Below, in pieces: positions 1 through 5,733 of a DNA stretch of 6,043 bases. The position numbers and the translations under genes were made by a program. The notes beneath the pieces are model-generated. The model ran no database searches and was not told the DNA's origin. It saw only the letters and a program-made list of their open reading frames with translations. Each line of letters begins with the position of its first letter. Position 1 is the stretch's first letter. The DNA is from Deltaproteobacteria bacterium (GTDB lineage: Bacteria; Desulfobacterota; DSM-4660; Desulfatiglandales; Desulfatiglandaceae), in the NCBI GenBank assembly GCA_019307645.1, contig JAFDJF010000477.1, forward strand, positions 1 to 6,043, given 5' to 3'.

Positions 1-1
1 C

Positions 2-346
2 TGGCATTCCAGCCAGACCCATCCGCATCAGTTGAACTTTGTGGGATTCAAAAACAAAGAGGCTGACGATCTCATTGTCAAGATCAGACAGGAGTATGAT
101 CATGAAACACAGGTTAAGTACAGCCACAGACTTCATGACATTATTGCCCGGGAGCAGGCCTACACGTTTCTATATGTGGGCAAGTGGACGGCCATTCTGG
201 ACAAACGGGTCGTGATCAAAGAAACAGATGACTTGGGCAATGTCCGCTATGAAAAGATTACGCCCACCAAAACGGGGAGTCATACGTTTTATTTCAATAA
301 ATGGATAAAACTCCCTGAAGCGCCGGACTTTGCACCTGAAGGATGA
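2..346 (+). CDS. oppA: Peptide ABC transporter substrate-binding protein, C-terminal part
   Basis: This is the 3' end of a gene that starts upstream of the window; the frame is open from base 2 to the TGA at 344-346, so about 114 C-terminal residues are visible. The opening W-H-S-S-Q, the N-F-V-G-F-K-N stretch followed by E-A-D-D-L-I, and a later Q-A-Y-T-F-L-Y segment match the C-terminal lobe of family-5 solute-binding proteins (OppA/DppA type). These capture peptides in the periplasm, or at the outer face as lipoproteins, and deliver them to the permeases. The signal peptide and ligand pocket are outside the window, so the ligand cannot be judged. The gene lies 82 nt upstream of oppB in the same orientation, which supports one operon. 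Whether the name should be oppA, dppA or another family-5 name is open. Confidence 0.85.
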   Translation, partial: WHSSQTHPHQLNFVGFKNKEADDLIVKIRQEYDHETQVKYSHRLHDIIAREQAYTFLYVGKWTAILDKRVVIKETDDLGNVRYEKITPTKTGSHTFYFNKWIKLPEAPDFAPEG

Positions 347-351
347 GCGGT

Positions 352-375
352 CTTTCGTACTTTCGTGTTTTCGTG
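352..375 (+). repeat. Three tandem octamers of TTTCGTG type
   Basis: Directly after the binding-protein stop codon there are three back-to-back 8-mers: CTTTCGTA, CTTTCGTG and TTTTCGTG. They precede the decamer array that leads into oppB. The sequence is not coding in any convincing frame. Its function is unknown; it may be the remnant of the left side of an element that has lost its S23 gene. Confidence 0.6.
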
Positions 376-388
376 ATTTTTAATTTTA

Positions 389-428
389 GATCACTTTAGT
401 TCACTTTAGACACTTTAGCTCACTTATT
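389..428 (+). repeat. Solo right-type decamer array abutting oppB
   Basis: The units in order are GATCACTTTA, GTTCACTTTA, GACACTTTA (9 nt) and GCTCACTTAT, then T, followed at once by the oppB ATG at 429. A partial unit end (TTTTA) precedes it at 384-388. The same unit type and the same final word TCACTTATT precede oppD and oppF. Unlike those two, no S23 gene or left array is present here. The array is the only visible leader of oppB and contains no purine-rich ribosome binding site. Confidence 0.85.
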
Positions 429-1388
429 ATGCTATCATTCATTGGCCGCAGCATCATACAAAAATTAGTCACACTGTTTTTTGTCTCAGTGGTCTCATTC
501 CTGATCATTCACCTTGCTCCGGGCGAACCCAGCCAGGTGGACCCCATGAACCCCAAGTTCACACCGGAGATGGTGGAACGTTTCAGACAGGAGTTCCATC
601 TGGACAAACCCCTGTATGCCCAATATCTCCTTTTCTACAAAAATCTTTTCACCGGGAAAACCATTTCCTGGAAAGACAACCAATCTGTTCTCAAAAAGAT
701 ATGGGAACGGTTTCTGAACAGTCTTCCCCTTTTTATTGTGGGCACAATACTGACATGGACCCTCTCTTTTCCGGTCGGCATTCGCGCTGCCATTTTCAGG
801 GGAGGGGCATATGATCGGACCACCACGTTTTTCTCTTACCTGTTGATCTCCATTCCCGGCTTTTTCTTTGCCTACATCCTGATTATCCTTGTCGTGACCC
901 ATTTCCATGTGCCGGTAATCGGCATGGAGACTTTCGGAATCGGGGATGCGCCATTGCCGCGCCTGATCATGGATCGGGTCTGGCATCTCCTGCTCCCATC
1001 CGTCCTGGGGGCTACCGCCGGGGTTGCAGTCCTGTCCAGATACGTAAGGAGCCAGATGCTTGAAGTGGAAGGACAGGATTACGTGCGTACGGCAAAGGCC
1101 AAGGGGCTTCCTCCGGAACAGGTCCATTACAAACATGCCCTGCGGAACGCACTGCTTCCATTCGTAACCATGTTCGGCCTGATCCTGCCGGGACTAATCG
1201 GCGGCTCAGTCATTATCGAATCCATTTTTTCATGGCCGGGAATGGGAAGGATGGCCTATGAGGCGATCCTCGCAAGAGACTATCCCGTCATACTGACAGT
1301 TAATTTTGTCTCCGGGGTGCTCGTCCTTGCCGGCACGTTTGTTTCTGATCTGCTCTATATGTTTGTAGATCCGAGGATACGACTGTGA
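429..1388 (+). CDS. oppB: Oligopeptide/dipeptide ABC transporter permease OppB
   Basis: Inner-membrane permease of 319 residues, the normal size for OppB/DppB. A first hydrophobic helix at about residues 8-30 is followed by an extracytoplasmic stretch containing the family-typical F-H-L-D-K-P-L motif. Further hydrophobic segments lie near residues 98-119, 135-158, 186-206, 242-264 and 288-310. The EAA-type cytoplasmic loop that docks on the ATPases is at about residues 211-245 (E-G-Q-D-Y-V-R-T-A-K-A-K-G-L). The C-terminus V-D-P-R-I-R-L is characteristic of the family. It pairs with OppC to form the peptide channel. The start is the ATG touching the decamer array; no Shine-Dalgarno is visible, but the N-terminus fits family members and no better upstream start exists. 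Its stop overlaps the oppC start by 4 nt. Opp versus dpp naming cannot be settled. Confidence 0.95.
   Translation: MLSFIGRSIIQKLVTLFFVSVVSFLIIHLAPGEPSQVDPMNPKFTPEMVERFRQEFHLDKPLYAQYLLFYKNLFTGKTISWKDNQSVLKKIWERFLNSLPLFIVGTILTWTLSFPVGIRAAIFRGGAYDRTTTFFSYLLISIPGFFFAYILIILVVTHFHVPVIGMETFGIGDAPLPRLIMDRVWHLLLPSVLGATAGVAVLSRYVRSQMLEVEGQDYVRTAKAKGLPPEQVHYKHALRNALLPFVTMFGLILPGLIGGSVIIESIFSWPGMGRMAYEAILARDYPVILTVNFVSGVLVLAGTFVSDLLYMFVDPRIRL
1373..1377 (+). promoter_or_regulatory. Ribosome binding site for oppC
   Basis: GAGGA within the end of oppB lies 7 nt before the GTG at 1385. It supports GTG as the oppC start rather than the internal ATG at residue 18. It also contrasts with oppB, oppD and oppF, which have no such site. 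Confidence 0.65.
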
Positions 1389-2554
1389 AAGGCTCAGACA
1401 CAACAGCGGCTTTTGACTCCCAAAACAATGGACTCATGGCCCCAAAGCAGTCCAGATGGCAGGAATCCTGGCTGCTGTTCAAAAAAAACAGGCTGGCTAT
1501 TCTGGGTCTGGTTATTTTCATATTGTTTTTCATTACTGCACTTGCAGGACTTTTTCTGACCTCCGGCAATCATCCTGTTTTTGATCCCGCCACTATCCGG
1601 CTACAGGAAAAACTGCGTCAGCCTCTTTCAAAACCAAATATTGAAACACTTAAATCTAATAATGTTCCTACTCTGGAAATTTTCCTGCTTGGAACCGATA
1701 ACCTTGGAAGAGATGTCTTTTCCAGGATGCTCCAGGGGGCCTGGGTCTCCCTGACCGTGGGGTTTGTTGCCGTGGGTATATCGGTCATCATCGGCATATT
1801 TCTGGGGGGCATTGCCGGGTACTTCGGGCAAAACCACATCAGTCGGAGTCTGATTCTTGTGCTTCTCGTTATGACATCAGGCGCGGTTCTGTTAAGCGTC
1901 GGGTTCACCCATTCTGGAATCACGCTTCTGGTCTTTGGCCACGCCTGTATATTTATCTGCTTTCTTATAAAAAAAATGTGGCGCGGGAAAGAACATCCAG
2001 CCTGGCTGCGTATACTCATGAAAGGTGCCATGACCATTGATACACTGATCATGCGAATCGTGGATATCATGCTTTGTTTCCCGAGCTTTTTCCTGATACT
2101 CACCGTGGTGGCGCTACTTCCCGCAAGCATATACAATATTATGATTGTAATTGGACTGACCAGCTGGATGGGAACAACGCGCTTTGTCCGTGCCGAGTTT
2201 CTTTCCCTGAGGGAGCAGGATTTTGTTACCGCAGCAAGGGCTCTCGGCATTGGGAATCTCCGGATCATCTTCCGTCACATGATGCCCAATGCCATTGCAC
2301 CGGTGCTGGTTTCCGCCACGATCAGCATTGCAACCGCAATCCTGACAGAGGCCGGCCTGAGCTTCCTCGGCTTTGGGGTCCCGCCACCGTACGCCACCTG
2401 GGGCAACATCCTGTCGGACGGAAAACGTTTCATCTTTGATGCGCCCTGGCTCACATTTGTCCCGGGCATTGCCATCCTGATCGTAGTGCTTTCCTTCAAC
2501 CTGTTCGGGGAAGGGCTGAGAGATATTCTGAATCCAAAACTGCGGGAAAGGTAG
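1385..2554 (+). CDS. oppC: Oligopeptide/dipeptide ABC transporter permease OppC, extended
   Basis: Second inner-membrane permease, 389 residues, clearly longer than the roughly 300 usual for OppC/DppC. The N-terminal cytoplasmic tail and first helix (about residues 36-58) are followed by the conserved G-T-D-N-L-G-R-D-V-F-S-R motif and then G-Y-F-G near residue 148. The EAA loop is at about residues 271-310 (L-R-E-Q-D-F-V-T-A-A-R-A-L-G). A late L-S-F-L-G-F-G-V-P-P motif and the ending G-L-R-D-I-L-N-P are typical. The extra length comes mainly from about residues 150-217, between G-Y-F-G and I-D-T-L-I-M-R-I-V-D, which are adjacent in ordinary members. This insertion holds two hydrophobic segments (about 155-174 and 178-198) and a basic stretch. 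The frame is uninterrupted, so this is not a frameshift artefact. The GTG start overlaps the oppB stop, implying translational coupling. Confidence 0.93.
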   Translation: MKGSDTTAAFDSQNNGLMAPKQSRWQESWLLFKKNRLAILGLVIFILFFITALAGLFLTSGNHPVFDPATIRLQEKLRQPLSKPNIETLKSNNVPTLEIFLLGTDNLGRDVFSRMLQGAWVSLTVGFVAVGISVIIGIFLGGIAGYFGQNHISRSLILVLLVMTSGAVLLSVGFTHSGITLLVFGHACIFICFLIKKMWRGKEHPAWLRILMKGAMTIDTLIMRIVDIMLCFPSFFLILTVVALLPASIYNIMIVIGLTSWMGTTRFVRAEFLSLREQDFVTAARALGIGNLRIIFRHMMPNAIAPVLVSATISIATAILTEAGLSFLGFGVPPPYATWGNILSDGKRFIFDAPWLTFVPGIAILIVVLSFNLFGEGLRDILNPKLRER

Positions 2555-2560
2555 GAAAAG

Positions 2561-2604
2561 AAAGTGATCTAAAGTGAACTAAAGTGCCTAAAGTGAGCTA
2601 AAGT
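2561..2604 (+). repeat. Left decamer array of element 1
   Basis: The units are AAAGTGATCT, AAAGTGAACT, AAAGTGCCT (9 nt), AAAGTGAGCT and a final AAAGT. They begin 6 nt after the oppC stop codon and are the reverse complement type of the arrays before oppB, oppD and oppF. A 19-nt match also links this array to the reverse complement of the array before oppB. Confidence 0.85.
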
Positions 2605-2627
2605 TGTGGTGCGCTTCGCGGTCACAA
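2604..2627 (+). other. Small hairpin in the leader of element 1
   Basis: TTGTG at 2604-2608 pairs with CACAA at 2623-2627, and inner GCG (2611-2613) can pair with CGC (2617-2619). No T-run follows, so it is not a terminator. It lies in roughly 45 nt that element 2 lacks between its left array and its S23 start. Confidence 0.35.
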
Positions 2628-2662
2628 TTTATTAAAATGACAACGAGTTATAAGTTTACAGA

Positions 2663-2841
2663 ATGGACAATAAGCAATTTGTTAGAGAGCTTGAAACAAG
2701 AACACTAAAATCTGCGAGACCGAATCGAGTGAAACTCAATACTGGCTGGAAGTTATAAAAGAATTAAAATGGCTTCCTTGGGAGGACCTAAAATATGACT
2801 ATGAAGAATGCAGCGAACTGTTGGCGATTTTTACTACAATT
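2663..2841 (+). pseudogene. S23 four-helix-bundle protein gene, internally deleted
   Basis: Remnant of a 23S rRNA intervening-sequence-type (S23, four-helix-bundle) protein gene. The start M-D-N-K-Q-F-V-R-E-L-E (frame of 2663) matches the start of the full-length copy at 3915. From 2713 the match resumes in a different frame with C-E-T-E-S-S-E-T-Q-Y-W-L-E, through a W-rich helix, to L-L-A-I-F-T-T-I. About 160 nt corresponding to the middle helices are missing; short AAAATC-like words at both edges in the intact copy suggest deletion at microhomology. The reading frame then runs without a stop through the right array into oppD. No functional protein is expected. Confidence 0.8.
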
Positions 2842-2871
2842 GATCACTTTAGTCACTTTAGATCACTTATT
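2842..2871 (+). repeat. Right decamer array of element 1, abutting oppD
   Basis: The units are GATCACTTTA, GTCACTTTA (9 nt) and GATCACTTAT, then T, directly followed by the oppD ATG at 2872. It is complementary to the left array at 2561-2604. Confidence 0.85.
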
Positions 2872-3849
2872 ATGTCCCCCTTACTTTCAGTTCATGAGTT
2901 AAAGATCTTTTTTCGTGGCAACGATAAAGTCGCCCGTGCAGTAGACGACGTAAGCTTTGAGGTCCGAAGCGGCGAGACGGTCTGCATTGTGGGAGAATCA
3001 GGCTGCGGAAAGACTGTATCCTCACTTTCTATCCTGGGACTCATCCCCATTCCGCCAGGGGAGATTGTGGCAGGCAAGGTGCGGTTTAAAGGGCGGGATC
3101 TCCTTCATATCAGCGACGCGGAAATGCAGAAAATCCGTGGAAATCAAATTGCCATGGTCTTCCAGGAACCCATGAACTCCCTTAATCCCGTATTCACAGT
3201 CGGGGATCAGATCCGGGAAGCCATGACGGCCCATGAAGCGTTGACCGAAAAAGAAAGTCATGATCGGTGCGTGCAACTCCTGAGGGATGTAGGGATCCCG
3301 TCTCCGGAACAGCGTCTCCGGGACTATCCTCATCTATTGAGCGGTGGACAAAGGCAACGGGTGATGATCGCAATGGCGCTGGCCTGCAACCCCGATCTAG
3401 TGATTGCCGATGAACCAACCACTGCCCTTGACGTCACCGTTCAGGCTCAGATACTGCAACTTTTCAAAGAGATCCAGGAAAAGCGGCAAATGTCCCTGCT
3501 TTACATCACTCATGACCTGGGAGTTGTTGCAAACATTGCGGACCGCATCTATGTGATGTATGCGGGAATCATTGCTGAGCAGGGAAACATCTCTCACATC
3601 TTTCAAAATCCCTGCCATCCTTACACGCGTGGACTTCTGTCGTCACTTCCCAGTCTTGTAAAACGTGGAACCGAGCTCTACAGTATCCCCGGGAACGTTC
3701 CCGACCCGGCCTATAAACCAGGCGGGTGCCCCTTTCATCCCAGATGTGGCCACACTGTTGAGTCCTGCCGTGAGGAGTTCCCGGAGATGTGTGATTATGG
3801 AGAAGGACACCTGGCACGGTGTCCCGTGCTTTTTTTGGAGGAAAAATGA
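2872..3849 (+). CDS. oppD: Oligopeptide/dipeptide ABC transporter ATPase OppD
   Basis: Cytoplasmic ATPase of 325 residues that powers peptide import together with OppF. Visible motifs are Walker A G-E-S-G-C-G-K-T (41-48), Q-loop glutamine 98 in V-F-Q-E-P, signature L-S-G-G-Q (156-160), Walker B ending D180-E181, D-loop A-L-D, and switch histidine 214 in T-H-D. After the ATPase core comes the oligopeptide-transporter C-terminal extension with four cysteines (G-G-C-P-F, P-R-C, E-S-C and A-R-C), the arrangement that binds an iron-sulfur cluster in some studied Dpp ATPases. The ATG at 2872 is preferred: the frame stays open upstream to 2695, with a TTG at 2821, but that extension translates repeat and S23 remnant and is not family sequence. 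No Shine-Dalgarno precedes the ATG, which touches the repeat array. Confidence 0.94.
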   Translation: MSPLLSVHELKIFFRGNDKVARAVDDVSFEVRSGETVCIVGESGCGKTVSSLSILGLIPIPPGEIVAGKVRFKGRDLLHISDAEMQKIRGNQIAMVFQEPMNSLNPVFTVGDQIREAMTAHEALTEKESHDRCVQLLRDVGIPSPEQRLRDYPHLLSGGQRQRVMIAMALACNPDLVIADEPTTALDVTVQAQILQLFKEIQEKRQMSLLYITHDLGVVANIADRIYVMYAGIIAEQGNISHIFQNPCHPYTRGLLSSLPSLVKRGTELYSIPGNVPDPAYKPGGCPFHPRCGHTVESCREEFPEMCDYGEGHLARCPVLFLEEK

Positions 3850-3859
3850 TTGGGCACAG

Positions 3860-3907
3860 GTGAGCAAAGTGAACTAAAATGAGCTAAAGTTCGAAGTGAT
3901 CTAAAGT
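3860..3907 (+). repeat. Left decamer array of element 2, degenerate
   Basis: It contains GTGAGC, AAAGTGAACT, AAAATGAGCT, AAAGTTCG, AAGTGATCT and AAAGT, recognisable as the same unit family as 2561-2604 but with substitutions and irregular spacing. It begins 10 nt after the oppD stop codon. Confidence 0.7.
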
Positions 3908-3914
3908 TTAGGAT

Positions 3915-4269
3915 ATGGACAATAAAGAATTTTCGTAAAAAGCTTGAACGCCGAACCCTAAAATTCGCTTTACGTATCATTCGGTTATCAGCAAAATTAC
4001 CCAACACGCCCGAAGGCAGAGTTGTTCGTAATCAAATAACCAAGGCTGGCACGTCTGTCGGCGCAAATTACCGTGAAGCCAATCGTGCTAGAAGCAGGGC
4101 TGATTTTAAAAACAAAATCGCCATATGCGAAACTGAAGCCAGCGAGACGCAATACTGGTTAGAAATCATAAAAGAATTAGAGTGGATCTTGTGGGAACAA
4201 CTTAAAGCTGTTTATGAAGAATGCCGTGAACTTTTGGCTATTTTCACAACAATAGGGAAGAAAAAATAA
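3915..4269 (+). pseudogene. S23 / IVS four-helix-bundle protein gene, frameshifted
   Basis: Nearly complete gene for a protein of about 117 residues of the S23 (23S rRNA intervening-sequence protein, PF05635-type) four-helix-bundle family. From 3934 to the TAA at 4267-4269 one frame reads R-K-K-L-E-R-R-T-L-K-F-A-L-R-I-I-R-L, then K-A-G-T-S-V-G-A-N-Y-R-E-A and A-R-S-R-A-D-F, E-T-Q-Y-W-L-E-I-I, and ends K-K-K. The only matching start, ATG at 3915 (M-D-N-K-E-F), is one base out of phase. An extra T in the TTTT run 3930-3933 creates a stop at 3936, judged by alignment with the copy at 2663. No ATG, GTG or TTG opens the main frame before its last third. It is either a recent pseudogene or a sequencing error. 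Family proteins are small and basic, and their role is poorly understood; relatives sit in 23S rRNA insertions and resemble Avd of diversity-generating retroelements. Confidence 0.8.
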
Positions 4270-4286
4270 CGTTTTTCCGCCTTTAA

Positions 4287-4331
4287 CTTTAGTTCACTTT
4301 AGTCACTTTAGATCACTTTAGATCACTTATT
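4287..4331 (+). repeat. Right decamer array of element 2, abutting oppF
   Basis: A partial unit ACTTTA is followed by GTTCACTTTA, GTCACTTTA (9 nt), GATCACTTTA and GATCACTTAT, then T, and immediately the oppF ATG at 4332. It shares a 25-nt identical stretch with the array before oppD. Confidence 0.85.
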
Positions 4332-5318
4332 ATGGAACAAACAATCCCATCCAATAACACCTTGTTAGAGGCCCAGGGCCTGACAAAACATTTCCCCGTA
4401 CACCGTGGCTTTTTCCAGAAGGTCATCGGATGGATCAAGGCGGTAGACGGTGTGGACTTCCGGATCGAAGAAGGAACGACCCTGGGGCTTGTGGGGGAAA
4501 GCGGGTGCGGCAAATCTACGATCGGCAGGCTTCTCCTGCGACTTCTGGATCCCAATCATGGAAAAATCACATATCGCGATCAGGATATAGGTTCCCTTAC
4601 CCAGCGTGAACTAAGGCCCTTAAGAAATGAGATGCAGATCATTTTTCAGGATCCCTTCGGCTCCCTGAATCCTCGAATGAACGTGGGGCAATCCATTGAA
4701 GAAGGCCTGCGCGTCCTGGGGCTCAGGAGTTATGCCGATCGACAGATGCGTGTCAAACAACTCCTGGACATGGTGGGCATTCCGCCTGCCACTCACGACC
4801 GCTACCCCCACGAATTCAGCGGCGGCCAGAGACAGCGGATCGGTGTTGCAAGGGCTTTGAGTGTGGAGCCTTCCTTGATCATCTGCGATGAACCCGTCTC
4901 AGCGCTCGATGTGTCCATTCAGGCACAAATCATCAACCTGCTGAAAAATCTTCAAAAAGAGCTTGGTCTCAGCTATCTCTTTATTGCCCATGATCTTAAT
5001 GTTGTGGGCTACATCAGTGATACGGTCGCGGTCATGTATCTGGGACACATCATGGAATACGCACCGGCAGAAGAGCTGTTTGATCATCCCCTTCACCCTT
5101 ACACCCTTGCGCTGCTGTCGGCCATCCCCTCTATCGAACCGGATAAAGGTCAGAAAATTCAAGTGCTGACCGGTGACGTGCCAAGCCCTTTTAATCCCCC
5201 GCCGGGCTGCAAATTTCAGGGAAGATGTCCAATAGTTGAAGAGCGTTGCAGGAAAGATGAGATAGGCTTTTACGAAGTGAGCGAAGGACACACCGTGCGG
5301 TGCTGGAAGGTGGTGTAA
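4332..5318 (+). CDS. oppF: Oligopeptide/dipeptide ABC transporter ATPase OppF
   Basis: Second cytoplasmic ATPase, 328 residues, partner of OppD. The N-terminus has the OppF/DppF-type L-T-K-H-F-P-V and V-D-G-V-D-F segments. Motifs are Walker A G-E-S-G-C-G-K-S (55-62), Q-loop glutamine 106 in I-F-Q-D-P, signature F-S-G-G-Q (162-166), Walker B ending D186-E187, A-L-D in the D-loop, and switch histidine 220 in A-H-D. The C-terminal extension carries four cysteines (P-G-C-K-F, G-R-C-P, E-R-C and V-R-C), as in OppD. The ATG touches the decamer array without a Shine-Dalgarno; the N-terminus fits the family and the preceding stretch is repeat. It is the last gene of the operon in this window. Unlike oppC and oppD, it is not followed by a left-type array. 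Confidence 0.95.
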   Translation: MEQTIPSNNTLLEAQGLTKHFPVHRGFFQKVIGWIKAVDGVDFRIEEGTTLGLVGESGCGKSTIGRLLLRLLDPNHGKITYRDQDIGSLTQRELRPLRNEMQIIFQDPFGSLNPRMNVGQSIEEGLRVLGLRSYADRQMRVKQLLDMVGIPPATHDRYPHEFSGGQRQRIGVARALSVEPSLIICDEPVSALDVSIQAQIINLLKNLQKELGLSYLFIAHDLNVVGYISDTVAVMYLGHIMEYAPAEELFDHPLHPYTLALLSAIPSIEPDKGQKIQVLTGDVPSPFNPPPGCKFQGRCPIVEERCRKDEIGFYEVSEGHTVRCWKVV

Positions 5319-5416
5319 AGAAAAGGTTTGAGGTCTAAGGTTAGGGGCAATGAGTTTCACAGGGTATTATTTTTGCGCGAACCCTTAAAACCGAATAACG
5401 AACATCGATTACATGC

Positions 5417-5462
5417 CTCCGGCTCGTAGAGCCTACCCTACGGGCTGGAAGCGGCCTCGGAG
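5417..5462 (+). repeat. Nested GC-rich hairpin, REP-like
   Basis: GCTCGTAG at 5422-5429 pairs with CTACGGGC at 5438-5445 (one G-T wobble) around an 8-nt loop. An outer CTCCG at 5417-5421 can pair with CGGAG at 5458-5462. There is no T-run after it. It could be a dispersed palindromic repeat or an mRNA 3'-end stabiliser; neither can be shown from one copy. Confidence 0.45.
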
Positions 5463-5705
5463 AGAATTACGAATGACGAGGGAAGGAGTTTTTGTCAATT
5501 ATATAACATAAATATAGCGAAGCGATTCCATACTTCGGATCTTGTTATTCTCTCCATTCCCTGGCCCAGACCGTTATAAGAAGGTTTTTTCAAAGTCTCC
5601 AGATCTGGAATATTAATGAGATCACGGCATAAGCTAGACATATTGCACCCTGGGCGGGCAGGGCTGGAATTATAAATGTATTGAAGTTGTTCCTTTTTTC
5701 AATTC

Positions 5706-5733
5706 AACATCTAAAATTAAACATTTAAAATTG
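5706..5733 (+). repeat. Two-copy 14-nt tandem repeat
   Basis: AACATCTAAAATTA is followed directly by AACATTTAAAATTG, with 12 of 14 positions identical. It is AT-rich and has no evident role. Confidence 0.5.

Larger units (their letters stand above)
2561..2871 (+). mobile_element. S23/IVS-like element 1 between oppC and oppD
   Basis: Composite unit: left decamer array, short leader, decayed S23 four-helix-bundle gene, and an inverted right decamer array ending at the oppD ATG. Left bases 2562-2586 can pair with 2845-2868 over 24 bp with one bulged A. The same architecture recurs between oppD and oppF. There is no transposase and no clear target-site duplication, so calling it mobile is inference from recurrence and inverted ends. 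Confidence 0.55.
3860..4331 (+). mobile_element. S23/IVS-like element 2 between oppD and oppF
   Basis: Second copy of the composite unit: degenerate left array, near full-length S23 gene with a frameshift, and inverted right array ending at the oppF ATG. A 14-bp perfect pairing joins 3894-3907 to 4315-4328; a competing 13-bp pairing joins 3866-3878 to 4288-4300. The left side is more eroded than in element 1, while the gene is better preserved. Mobility is inferred, since no recombinase is encoded. Confidence 0.55.

Noticed and set aside
389..428. CRISPR array
   Set aside because: The units are about 10 nt, contiguous and without spacers, far from CRISPR repeat-spacer organisation, and no cas genes are present.
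495..1136. Long minus-strand reading frame inside oppB
   Set aside because: It is antisense to a well-conserved permease gene and its translation shows no family-like pattern; it is a shadow. The same applies to minus-strand frames under oppC, oppD and oppF.
2555..2610. Intrinsic terminator after oppC
   Set aside because: The left array does not fold on itself into a GC-rich stem with a T-run, and the operon continues with oppD in the same direction.
2821..2871. TTG at 2821 as the true oppD start
   Set aside because: The extra 17 residues translate the S23 tail and the repeat array and do not resemble OppD family N-termini; ATG at 2872 gives the expected start.
2561..4331. Diversity-generating retroelement
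   Set aside because: S23 proteins resemble Avd, but there is no reverse transcriptase and no template/variable repeat pair in the window.
5599..5608. CCAGATCTGG palindrome as an operator
   Set aside because: A single 10-nt palindrome with no nearby promoter or second copy is not enough evidence for a regulator site.
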